This document shows, piece after piece, positions 27,979 to 36,095 of a stretch of 64,000 nt of DNA. The notes beneath the pieces were generated by a model. It was not told where the DNA came from. It did no database searches and saw only the letters and a list, made by a program, of their open reading frames with translations. Numbering within the stretch: the first letter of the stretch is position 1; each line of letters begins with the position of its first letter. The stretch comes from Alkalibacterium kapii (lineage in GTDB: Bacteria; Bacillota; Bacilli; Lactobacillales; Carnobacteriaceae_A). A program made the translations under genes and the position numbers. The stretch spans positions 140,913-204,912 of the forward strand of contig NZ_BJUY01000001.1 in NCBI RefSeq assembly GCF_007988865.1, written 5' to 3'.

Positions 27979-28242
27979 AAAATATATTCCCCTTTTCATA
28001 TAATTCGATCGGTTAGGTTTATGAGCAGTAATCGTGCGTGTTTAAGTCATCTCCTGAACAACTGTATGTATCTTACCACGCTAAACCGAAAAGAAAAGAG
28101 GTTTGAGTGTATTGTCACTTTCTTTTAGTTAGTTTGTATTATAGCTGAATTAATGTAACACCAGTATTTCAAAATAGAGGTATTTTGTAACAGTGTAATA
28201 TAAAAAGTGCTTTTATCCTGTTAAATTGACTATAAAAAAGAT

Positions 28243-29007
28243 TTACACTCTTAATTGATTCCGGTCATTATAGTATTCTCTGTAGCCTAAGTAACTGGCG
28301 ATGAAACTTGCAATACTCGTCACTGCTATCAGCATGAACATTACTACGATCTGATACCTTATTGCCGCTGTGGGATTGACCCCAGCAAAAATAAGTCCGG
28401 ACATCATTCCTGGCAGGCTGACTAAACCCACAGTTTTAGTTCTATCGATCGACGGACTCATGCCTGTTTTAACACTCGCTCTGATAATACTCATTGATGC
28501 CTGCTTCTCATTAGCACCTAAAGCAAGTTTCTCCAGCACTTGCTGGCGCTGGTCTGTAAATTTATTATTAAGAGCCTGGAAAGTAAGGCCAATGGCAACC
28601 ATAGCATTACTTGCGATCATCCCAGTAATCGGTACGATTTGTGAAGGGATCCATTCGATGACTCCTGAAACAATCATCACCCCCAGCGTAAGTGCCGTTC
28701 CTGTTCCAATAGCTGTAAGAGAAATGATTAAAGAATGATCGAGTCCTTTACTTCGTTTATGCGCATTATACCCAGCATTAAAAACGATAAACAGAACCAT
28801 GGCAAGGGTCAGGAAAAAGTTATCGATCTGTATAACATATTTCAATATGTAACCAATCGCAAATAACTGAATGACTGCTCTTACCCCTGCGATAAAGATA
28901 TCATTACCTAAATGCAATTTTTCTTTATAGTCTACAAGTACCGCTATCACTAGCAGTCCTGTTGACATTAGTAATGAAAGAAAACTGATTTCTAAATTCG
29001 AATCCAT
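28243..29007 (-). CDS. ABC transporter permease, UPF0014 family (FetB/YbbM-like)
   Basis: A 254-aa membrane protein with about seven hydrophobic segments. The conserved cytoplasmic region SLPGMMSGLIFAGVNPTAAIRYQI near the C-terminus is typical of UPF0014. The E. coli homologue FetAB has been linked to iron export under oxidative stress; that role here is inference. It overlaps the stop of its ATPase gene (TAATG). Confidence 0.88.
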   Translation of the reverse strand: MDSNLEISFLSLLMSTGLLVIAVLVDYKEKLHLGNDIFIAGVRAVIQLFAIGYILKYVIQIDNFFLTLAMVLFIVFNAGYNAHKRSKGLDHSLIISLTAIGTGTALTLGVMIVSGVIEWIPSQIVPITGMIASNAMVAIGLTFQALNNKFTDQRQQVLEKLALGANEKQASMSIIRASVKTGMSPSIDRTKTVGLVSLPGMMSGLIFAGVNPTAAIRYQIVVMFMLIAVTSIASFIASYLGYREYYNDRNQLRV

Positions 29008-29657
29008 TACTTCTGTTCCACCTTTCCTTCTGAAATACGTATAACCCGTGTAGCTCGGCTGATTTCTCTTTCATCGTGCGTGACCGACAGGATTGTCATT
29101 TTATCTTTTTCGTTCAAGTTTTTTATTATATCGAAGAGTATATTCTTATTCTTCATATCTAAAGAACTCGTCATTTCATCAAGTAAAAGAACATCCGGTT
29201 TGAACATTAAATTTCTGATCAGTGCCACTCTCTGCTTTTCTCCACCTGACAACTCTTTTACTGGTTTTATAAGATAAGATCTATCGAGTTTTACCTGCTC
29301 TAACCATTTTATACTTTTCATTTCATCAAATTTTTCATCACGAATCTCGTACGGAAAAGCCAGATTATCTTTAACATTCGTTCCAAAAAGAGTCGGGTTT
29401 TGAAATAAGTAAGAAACCTTTTTACGATATGTGGTTGGATCGATTTCTGCTATATTCCTTTCTCTGTAGTTTATTGTACCTGTCGTTGGCGTCAACATAC
29501 TTGCAATCAATTTGAGCAGCGTACTCTTCCCCCCGCCAGATGGCCCCGTAATCGTTATATGTTCACTAGCCTGGACAGAGAAATCAATCCCACTTAATAT
29601 TTTTTCTTTTCCTGTAGTAAAACTTACACTATTTATTTCCAGTATTTTCTCAGTCAT
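29007..29657 (-). CDS. ABC transporter ATP-binding protein (FetA/YbbL-like)
   Basis: A 216-aa ATPase. Walker A GPSGGGKST is near residue 38, the signature LSGGEKQRVALIRN near 137, and Walker B VLLLDEMTSSLD near 158, followed by a VTHDERE switch. Note M in place of the usual P after DE, which is common in this subfamily. ATG at 29657 follows AAAGG; the upstream frame to 29735 encodes a cysteine-containing tail without a binding site. It is paired with the permease downstream. Confidence 0.9.
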   Translation of the reverse strand: MTEKILEINSVSFTTGKEKILSGIDFSVQASEHITITGPSGGGKSTLLKLIASMLTPTTGTINYRERNIAEIDPTTYRKKVSYLFQNPTLFGTNVKDNLAFPYEIRDEKFDEMKSIKWLEQVKLDRSYLIKPVKELSGGEKQRVALIRNLMFKPDVLLLDEMTSSLDMKNKNILFDIIKNLNEKDKMTILSVTHDEREISRATRVIRISEGKVEQK

Positions 29658-29722
29658 CGATTGTTCCTTTCTATTCCCTTTTATTTCTATAATTTTTACG
29701 CTGCAAAAGATACACTCACATT

Positions 29723-30625
29723 TCAATAATCCCATTCTTTTTGGGCTTCAGTGATTCTTTGTGCTTGAACCTCTTCTGACAAGTAGGTAAAACCTTCTCC
29801 AGTTACTTCTTGCACCTGCGAAATCGTCATGAAGGCATTAGGATCAATCATTTCTACGATCCGTTTAACACGAAGAACTTCCCTGCGACTGATGATGATG
29901 TACAGTATTTCTTTCTTTTCTTTAGTAAAGTAACCTTTTCCATCTAAAATCGTGATACCCCGTCCTAATTGCTGCTCAATTGCTTCAGCGACTTCTGCAT
30001 ATTTTTCTGAAATGATAAAGAAGGATTTCTTTGGATTCAAACCTTCCAGGACAAAATCGATCATTTTACTTTGAATATATAAATTGATCAACGTTAAAAA
30101 GACATTTTCTGCACCAATAATAAATCCACTAGGTACAACGATCAGTATATCGATCAAAAGCAGGGCGGTCGGAATGGCGAGCCCCGCATATTTCTGAAGT
30201 AGTTTAGCTATAATGTCACTGCCGGCGGTAGTTCCATGTCCCAGCATGATCAAGCCAATACCCGCGCCCATAAACAAACCTGAGCCAATTGGAGCGAGCA
30301 GCATAGTTTCAGGGATGAACGCCCATTCTTTTACCACCAGTAAGAGGACAGATATGATACCATTCGCTATTAAAGTATAATAGAGCGTCCGTTTATCCAG
30401 AAACTTGTACCCAATTGCAAGGATGACAATATTGACGATAAAAATCGTATAAGAAGGAGGAATACTGAAAATATAGAACAGAATTAGAGAAAATCCTGTT
30501 AAACCGCCTTCTGTCAGTTCGTTCGGAACAGTAAACGCATTTACACTGATTGCGTAAAGTAGAGAGCCAACAAAAATGAGTGTCAGATTTTTCAATCGAT
30601 TTTTAGTTATCCACTTGTTTTTCAT
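29723..30625 (-). CDS. YitT family membrane protein (DUF161 + DUF2179)
   Basis: A 300-aa protein: five to six N-terminal membrane segments with GGLTGFSLILFY and GTTAGSDIIAKLL, then a cytoplasmic C-terminal DUF2179 domain (about 215-290). Function is unknown. ATG at 30625 is used because AGGAGG lies just upstream; the longest frame starts at 30649. It overlaps the end of the upstream amidohydrolase gene by 23 bp, indicating one transcript. Confidence 0.88.
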   Translation of the reverse strand: MKNKWITKNRLKNLTLIFVGSLLYAISVNAFTVPNELTEGGLTGFSLILFYIFSIPPSYTIFIVNIVILAIGYKFLDKRTLYYTLIANGIISVLLLVVKEWAFIPETMLLAPIGSGLFMGAGIGLIMLGHGTTAGSDIIAKLLQKYAGLAIPTALLLIDILIVVPSGFIIGAENVFLTLINLYIQSKMIDFVLEGLNPKKSFFIISEKYAEVAEAIEQQLGRGITILDGKGYFTKEKKEILYIIISRREVLRVKRIVEMIDPNAFMTISQVQEVTGEGFTYLSEEVQAQRITEAQKEWDY

Positions 30626-32243
30626 CAAATCCTCCTGACTTATAAACACATGTGCCGTCTACATACGTTGCAGCGACAGTGATGGTTTTTATTTCTGCTG
30701 CTTCACACTGAAAGATATCTTTATCCAAAATAATAAAGTCAGCCAGGTATCCCTCTTTGAGACGGCCTTTTCGTGTTTCTTCAAAGGATGCATAGGCTCC
30801 TTCGTAAGTGTAGGCATCAACAGCATCAAAGATATCCATAGCTTCCTCCGGTAAGTAAGGATAGTCGTCAGAAGAGTCCAGACGCTTTCTGGTAACTGCA
30901 CATTGAATGTTGTAAAAAGGATTAAATGAAACAATCGGCGCATCACTGCTGAAAGACTGGTGAATACCTTTGTCCTTCATCGTTTTAAATAAATATGATG
31001 TGGATGCTCGTTCTTTTCCTATACGCTCATGAATAATAGGGATGTCGTCATTTAAAAAGATAGGCTGGACATACACCAGATACCCTTTCTCTTTTACCCG
31101 TTCGATAAGTTCATAATCTGTGATCTGCATGTGATTGATGCCGAGTCTTAATGGATTGAGCTGATTCTTTTCGACTTTGTCATAAGCATTTAAAACCGTT
31201 TCGATCCCGCGGTCTCCTATAGCATGGGTAATCACTTGATAATCATTCTCTACAGCCTTTTTCACTTCTTTATAGAGGGTTTCTTCTGACTTGGTCAATA
31301 GTCCTCTGCTCTCGTTATTATCAGTATAGGGCTTCCTTAACGCCGCTGTTCTTGATCCAAGCGTTCCGTCGATAAAGAATTTGACAGGGCCGATTTTATT
31401 CCAGGCTGTCCCTTCATGAAACGCGTAACGGCTTTTGAAAAAATCCGATAAATATATTTCGTTATTAAACCAAATTTGCTGATAAAACCTTAGAGTCAGC
31501 TTTCCTTCATTCTCAAGCTCTTCATACAAAGTCAATGTTTCCGCTATATTGTCGTCTTTCGCATCATTGGTATGCACTGATGTCAGTCCCACTTTATTGG
31601 CTGAATGCATCGTTTTTACTAACTGTTTTTTACGTTCTCTCCTAGATTTTTTGGGTAATTTAGACTTTACTAAATCCACAGCACCCTCAGTTAATATTCC
31701 TGAAGGTTTATTCGAAGCATCTTTTTGGATTTCCCCGTTCAGGGGCGGTTTGGTTGCTTCATCGATACCAAAATAAACCAGCGCAGCCGTGTTCAAACTC
31801 ATCACATGCCTGTCAACACGTGTCAAGACGACGGGGACAGTCTCTGATATCTTATCCAAGTCCAGACGGTCTGGCATTCTCTTTTCATCCGTGAACGACG
31901 TATGATTCCAGCCTTCCGTGTATAATATATCCTTGTCTGTTAATCGATTATCTCTTATGTAATCTTGACACCTTTTGATGAGCGCTTCTATTGATGTAAC
32001 ATCGGCTATCGGCAATAAATTCAAGTATTCTGAAGTCATCAAGAAATGAAGGTGTGAGTCAATAAAGCCTGGTAATACTGTCTTACCTTTTAAATCAATC
32101 ACTGAATATTTTTCTGTTTCGCTGATCAGCTGCAGACAGGTTTTATTTGATCCAGTTTTCAAGATCCGATTATCTTCTATGACAAAAGCTTCCGTAAATG
32201 TATTTCGTTCAACGTAAATTTTTCCATTTATAAATGCTTTCAT
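30603..32243 (-). CDS. Amidohydrolase family protein (YtcJ-like)
   Basis: A 546-aa metal-dependent amidohydrolase, length typical for the YtcJ group. Metal ligands: HLH in DSHLHF (about 63-68), a histidine in VITHAIGDRG, a histidine in LGINHMQ, and an aspartate in SSDAPIVSF. The substrate is not known; relatives act on N-acyl or cyclic amides. AAAGGG precedes ATG. It is the first gene of a minus-strand run with yitT. Confidence 0.88.
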   Translation of the reverse strand: MKAFINGKIYVERNTFTEAFVIEDNRILKTGSNKTCLQLISETEKYSVIDLKGKTVLPGFIDSHLHFLMTSEYLNLLPIADVTSIEALIKRCQDYIRDNRLTDKDILYTEGWNHTSFTDEKRMPDRLDLDKISETVPVVLTRVDRHVMSLNTAALVYFGIDEATKPPLNGEIQKDASNKPSGILTEGAVDLVKSKLPKKSRRERKKQLVKTMHSANKVGLTSVHTNDAKDDNIAETLTLYEELENEGKLTLRFYQQIWFNNEIYLSDFFKSRYAFHEGTAWNKIGPVKFFIDGTLGSRTAALRKPYTDNNESRGLLTKSEETLYKEVKKAVENDYQVITHAIGDRGIETVLNAYDKVEKNQLNPLRLGINHMQITDYELIERVKEKGYLVYVQPIFLNDDIPIIHERIGKERASTSYLFKTMKDKGIHQSFSSDAPIVSFNPFYNIQCAVTRKRLDSSDDYPYLPEEAMDIFDAVDAYTYEGAYASFEETRKGRLKEGYLADFIILDKDIFQCEAAEIKTITVAATYVDGTCVYKSGGFDEKQVDN

Positions 32244-32363
32244 GAACTCACCCTTTCAAAAAATAGTGTCTTATATAGTATAGCGTTAAATAGAACGCAA
32301 TGCATCGTTTCTCACAAAAAAAGCCAGAACTGTTAAGTCCCGACTTGTTTGGATGTTCTTTTT

Positions 32364-32990
32364 TTATAGCCAGCTTCCCGTAAACTGATGGATGCCATGT
32401 GTATTTTCTGTCGCATCCACTTCTCTTGTCCAGTAATCTTTAGGAGAGAAGTATTCACGTGGAAAGATGACACAGTTTTCCACTTCCTGAAATGTATTAT
32501 TCGGCTTCAGTCCTCTTTCTATCATGATTTCAGTGATCCTTATCACGTTCGTTTTGTCATCCCGTGATCCATCCGGCAAGATAAATTCTCTATCTTCGTA
32601 GTCATTGTAAAGTTCTTCTATGAATGGATGGTGTGGTTCTGCACCAATGATTCCAGTAGATATTTCTGTCTCGATTTCAAAACTGAAAAAGGCAGGATAT
32701 TTCCTGAAGTCATCAATCGGTTTGATGAGTTCCATGTCTGTGTCACAGTATACACCACCGTATTTATTCAAAGCGTATAAACGAGCCACATCCGAAACAA
32801 ATGCCCAGTCTTCTCTTTCGTAAGCTTGTTTCACGTAAGTTCCATGTTCGTTTGGATCAAAATTCGATTCGTCCCATCGTTTGATTTCCCAGTCTGGACA
32901 ATATTTTTTCCAGCTTTCCAGACATTTCTGTTCCAGCTCGCCGAACTCATTTCCGCCAAACCAGGCATAATGAATAATTTTAGGTATCAT
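32364..32990 (-). CDS. GT32-family glycosyltransferase (capsular/OCH1-like)
   Basis: A 208-aa glycosyltransferase starting IPKIIHYAWFGG, the typical GT32 N-terminus. The nucleotide-sugar DXD motif is D83-T-D85 in VYCDTDME, preceded by SDVARLYALNKYGG. It ends HGIHQFTGSWL, where the H...SW pair is conserved. There is no membrane segment, so it is probably a cytosolic or membrane-associated transferase in surface polysaccharide or glycolipid synthesis. It stands alone, with no capsule locus around it. Confidence 0.87.
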   Translation of the reverse strand: MIPKIIHYAWFGGNEFGELEQKCLESWKKYCPDWEIKRWDESNFDPNEHGTYVKQAYEREDWAFVSDVARLYALNKYGGVYCDTDMELIKPIDDFRKYPAFFSFEIETEISTGIIGAEPHHPFIEELYNDYEDREFILPDGSRDDKTNVIRITEIMIERGLKPNNTFQEVENCVIFPREYFSPKDYWTREVDATENTHGIHQFTGSWL

Positions 32991-33206
32991 AACTCTCTCT
33001 CCTCATCTAAAGTGTTAATTTAATTCTAACAAATTGATACAGTCAAAATCGATTATAATGACTCAACTGATTTCAAGAAGTGATTATACGACAGACTTTT
33101 TATAAAGAGGTATCAATTATTAGGAAAAACCAGTCACTTTATATATAATGAGAATATCTTTTCACAGGATATACGTACGCATAAACCCGTTGTACGGGAG
33201 AAAGGC

Positions 33207-33893
33207 ATGAAGCGGATGAAAATCATAAGAAAAACACTCACACTACTATTTGTCTTGATCATAGGCTTTTGGTTAGGTTCGAGTGATATACTCGGTAACA
33301 CGCGAGTGGGCAGCTGGTTGAATTCGGCTGCTGACTTTTTCCCTAATCAGATGGAAATACAGAAGTTGTCAGACTCTTTCGATACACTCCCGATCATTAA
33401 GGATTTATCGCCTGCCGAAAATCAAAAGGATCAAAATGAACAAGTTCAAACGATAGTGGAAAATAATAACCATGCCGAGGTCGACTATAAAGTCGTCGAG
33501 CAAAGGGTATTGATCCAGTTAAATAAACTTAGGGAAAAACAAGATCTTAAACCGTTGACTACTAATGAGGCACTCAAAACGGCAGCAGTCATCCGGGCAA
33601 GAGAAACAGAAGAATCTTTTTCTCATACTCGTCCTGATGGCAGGGGCCCTTTCACTGTTTTTGAGAACGAAGCGGTCGACTATCCATATAAACGCGTTGG
33701 AGAAAATTTGGGTATGGCAACGTATTATAAAAATGAAAAAGAAATGGCAGACCTCCTGTTTAATGGCTGGGTCGAGAGTGAAGGACATTATGAAAACATG
33801 GTTAACCCCCAGTACAAGGAGATCGGTATTGGTGTACACTATGATGGTGAATTCCTTTACGTTACTCAGATTTTTGGAACACCTCTCTATTAA
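33207..33893 (+). CDS. CAP (SCP/PR-1) domain secreted protein
   Basis: A 228-aa protein with a membrane/signal segment at residues 9-25 and a ~60-residue linker. The C-terminal CAP domain (about 100-228) contains LNKLREKQDLKPL, SHTRPDGRGPFTVF, GENLG and W.ESEGHYENMVNPQYKEIGIG. Bacterial CAP proteins (YkwD type) are extracellular with no agreed activity. The start is uncertain: ATG at 33207 sits close to GAAAGG, and ATG at 33216 is better spaced. Confidence 0.88.
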   Translation: MKRMKIIRKTLTLLFVLIIGFWLGSSDILGNTRVGSWLNSAADFFPNQMEIQKLSDSFDTLPIIKDLSPAENQKDQNEQVQTIVENNNHAEVDYKVVEQRVLIQLNKLREKQDLKPLTTNEALKTAAVIRARETEESFSHTRPDGRGPFTVFENEAVDYPYKRVGENLGMATYYKNEKEMADLLFNGWVESEGHYENMVNPQYKEIGIGVHYDGEFLYVTQIFGTPLY

Positions 33894-33901
33894 CCTTATA
33901 T

Positions 33902-33946
33902 TAAAAAGCAGGAAGGCATAAAGGGTTGGCTTCCTGCTTTTTTTAT
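33902..33946. terminator. Bidirectional terminator between CAP gene and nitrilase-like gene
   Basis: AAAAAGCAGGAAG pairs with CTTCCTGCTTTTT around a 13-base loop; A-run and T-run flank the stem. Confidence 0.92.
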
Positions 33947-33960
33947 TAACTTGTGAACAC

Positions 33961-34746
33961 TTATTTTTCATATAACGTCGGACGACGATCAGCGTAAATG
34001 GGTATATTGTGACGAATTTGCTTTAATGTGTTTAAATCAATTTCTCCCCATATAAGCATTTCTTCTTCTCTACCGGAAGAAAGGATTCTTCCAGACGGAT
34101 CAATTATACTCGAATGGCCACAAAAATTCATGTCTTTTGTCGTCCCGGTACTATTGGCTCCTACGACAAACATCTGATTTTCTATTGCCCTCGCTGACAG
34201 TAGCGTCTCCCAGGCAAATAATCGGGGATGTGTCCAGGCAGCAGGGATAAATAAAATCTTTATTCCCGCCAATGCCATTGTCCTGATCCACTCAGGAAAT
34301 TCCAGATCGTAACCGATCGCTACGCCGGCCTTTACTCCGTCGAGCTCAAAGATTCCCAAGTCTTGACCCGATGTGAAAATTGTTTGCTCTTTAGCTGGTG
34401 TGTACAGGTGGACTTTACTGTAAGTATGCATAAGTTCACCTTTACGGTCAAAAGAATAACTTGTATTGTATAATTTGTTTTCGGACTGATTAACTACTGA
34501 TCCTCCTACAATGTTGATACCATGTTCTTTAGCGAGTCCCCCCAAGAATTTCTTTGTTTCTCCACCTTCAACATCCGCATACTTTTCAGTATCAGAAGGA
34601 TAAAAAGATGTAGACCACATTTCAGGCAGCACAATGACATCTGGCTTATTCTTCATCACTGCTGTTCTCACATAACTAATGATTTTATTTTTGTTTTTCA
34701 TGCGCTGATCAACGGCCAAATCAATCTGGGCAATAGCTATCTTCAT
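33961..34746 (-). CDS. Nitrilase-superfamily protein lacking the catalytic cysteine
   Basis: A 261-aa carbon-nitrogen hydrolase homologue. The catalytic glutamate (E42 in LPEMWS) and lysine (K111 in YSKVHLY) are present. The position of the nucleophile cysteine (normally CYDLxFPE) is glycine: AIGYDLEFPE, G145, codon GGT at 34312-34314. A TGT-to-GGT change would explain it. The rest of the fold is intact, including the IPAAW and ENQMFVVGAN segments. Relatives are omega-amidase-type enzymes; this one should not hydrolyse amides by the normal mechanism. ATG at 34746 follows GGAGAAGGGAG; the longest frame starts at 34797. Confidence 0.88.
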   Translation of the reverse strand: MKIAIAQIDLAVDQRMKNKNKIISYVRTAVMKNKPDVIVLPEMWSTSFYPSDTEKYADVEGGETKKFLGGLAKEHGINIVGGSVVNQSENKLYNTSYSFDRKGELMHTYSKVHLYTPAKEQTIFTSGQDLGIFELDGVKAGVAIGYDLEFPEWIRTMALAGIKILFIPAAWTHPRLFAWETLLSARAIENQMFVVGANSTGTTKDMNFCGHSSIIDPSGRILSSGREEEMLIWGEIDLNTLKQIRHNIPIYADRRPTLYEK

Positions 34747-34864
34747 TCTCCCTTCTCCTCTCTTTTTGTTTAACATCAGTTTATCAATAATTCTCATAGA
34801 TAACCAAGCTGAGCTTTCTGATTTAATATATTCGTTAACTTAAAATTTCCTTGAGTACAACCGA

Positions 34865-34895
34865 TAAAAAAAGAACCTCCATTTTGGAAGTCCTT
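34865..34895 (-). terminator. Terminator of the polyprenyl synthase gene
   Basis: On the minus strand AGGACTTCC pairs with GGAGGTTCT (one G-U pair) around AAAAT, followed by seven T. Confidence 0.87.
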
Positions 34896-34907
34896 AGTTT
34901 TGTATTT

Positions 34908-35888
34908 TCACATTTCACGCATGAGTAATTTTTCCGTGATTTCTTTGATTATTTGCTTTTCTTTAGTGTCCGGCAATTTACTGATACGTTTCAATGCTTT
35001 ACGGGTATATTTTTCTGCCATTGATTTTGCTTCACTCATTCCGCCTGATTCATGAACGAACCGTTGTATTTTTTGGGCATCTTTTTGAGTGATCTGACTG
35101 CCCATTTCCAGTAGCGCCTTGATTTCTCTGTTCTCTTTTCTCAAAGAAAAAATAAGAGGAGCAGTATAAATACCTTGCCTTACATCCTCAAGGACTGGCT
35201 TACCAAAATTTTCAGATGACTGAGTATAATCCAGCACATCATCAATAATCTGAAAAGCCATTCCAATATGACTTCCAATGTAATAGCAGTTTCTGGCAAA
35301 AGCTTTAGAATTTCCGCCCTCGATTGCTCCAGAATAACAGGCTAAAGCAAATAATTGTGCAGTTTTCCCCGAAATTTGTGTTAAATAATCCCGAATGCTC
35401 ATATCTTTTTTATATCGCAAATGCATCTGATTTAATTCACCCATTAAAATACGTTCCATACCTTTAGTATTGATAGATATGTCTTCGACCGTATTCGCCT
35501 GTTTGGATAATATACGAAAGACCACAGTAAAGAGGTAGTCACCTGCATAAACAGCTACGTCTTTTCCATATTTCGATTGAATCGACTGTTTTTTTCTTCT
35601 GGAAGAAGCATCATCTATAATATCATCATGAATAAGTGTAGCTGTATGAAGCAGTTCTATGGCAGCTGCTACAGAACGCGCTCTTTCAGGAGAATGGTCC
35701 TTACCAAAGGTTGAAAACAGTAAGGTATATGCCGGTCGCAGAAGTTTCCCGCCAGAATGAAGCATATCTAAAATAGCTGCTTCAATTTCTTTATTACGAA
35801 TAAATACTTCTTTATCGATCAACGCAATTGTTTCTCTCAATTCATTTTTCACTTCAGGATACAGTTCCCACATCGGATGTATCTGCAT
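34908..35888 (-). CDS. dmkB: Polyprenyl diphosphate synthase (DmkB/HepT-like)
   Basis: A 326-aa trans-isoprenyl diphosphate synthase. The first aspartate-rich motif is HDDIIDD (87-93) and the second is IIDDVLDY (about 213-220), with GGKLLRPA near residue 46. The length fits heptaprenyl synthase component II, but no component I gene is adjacent. ATG at 35888 follows AGAGGA; the frame to 35915 is longer but lacks a site. Next to Ndh2 and a UbiA prenyltransferase it most likely makes the side chain of (demethyl)menaquinone, as DmkB does in the Listeria EET locus. Chain length is not predictable here. Confidence 0.82.
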   Translation of the reverse strand: MQIHPMWELYPEVKNELRETIALIDKEVFIRNKEIEAAILDMLHSGGKLLRPAYTLLFSTFGKDHSPERARSVAAAIELLHTATLIHDDIIDDASSRRKKQSIQSKYGKDVAVYAGDYLFTVVFRILSKQANTVEDISINTKGMERILMGELNQMHLRYKKDMSIRDYLTQISGKTAQLFALACYSGAIEGGNSKAFARNCYYIGSHIGMAFQIIDDVLDYTQSSENFGKPVLEDVRQGIYTAPLIFSLRKENREIKALLEMGSQITQKDAQKIQRFVHESGGMSEAKSMAEKYTRKALKRISKLPDTKEKQIIKEITEKLLMREM

Positions 35889-36030
35889 ATTGATTCCTCT
35901 TTCTATTTTGCTCACGTTTCATAACAAGGTAAATCATCGGTGATTCACCTTTAATATACCGATTTTACTGTGATTATTCAATATCGAAAATAATGTGTGT
36001 ATACTTCTAATTTGTATTATTTTTCACTTA

Positions 36031-36073
36031 AAAAAAAGAGTGAAGGAGAGCATTAATCTTCCTTCACTCTTTT
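36031..36073 (-). terminator. Terminator of ndh2
   Basis: AAAAGAGTGAAG (36033-36044) pairs with CTTCACTCTTTT (36061-36072). T/A runs on both sides make it usable in either direction. Confidence 0.9.
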
Positions 36074-36095
36074 ACTTTAATAAAAATATTTCAGT

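Noticed and set aside
27979..28242. c-di-AMP (ydaO) riboswitch or WalR boxes upstream of the LysM-3D gene
   Set aside because: Known relatives are so regulated, but neither the ydaO core nor a TGTWAH-N5-TGTWAH direct repeat could be found.
32310..32363. Terminator of the GT32 gene
   Set aside because: The AGAAC/GTTCT stem is only five bases with a long loop; support was too weak to list.
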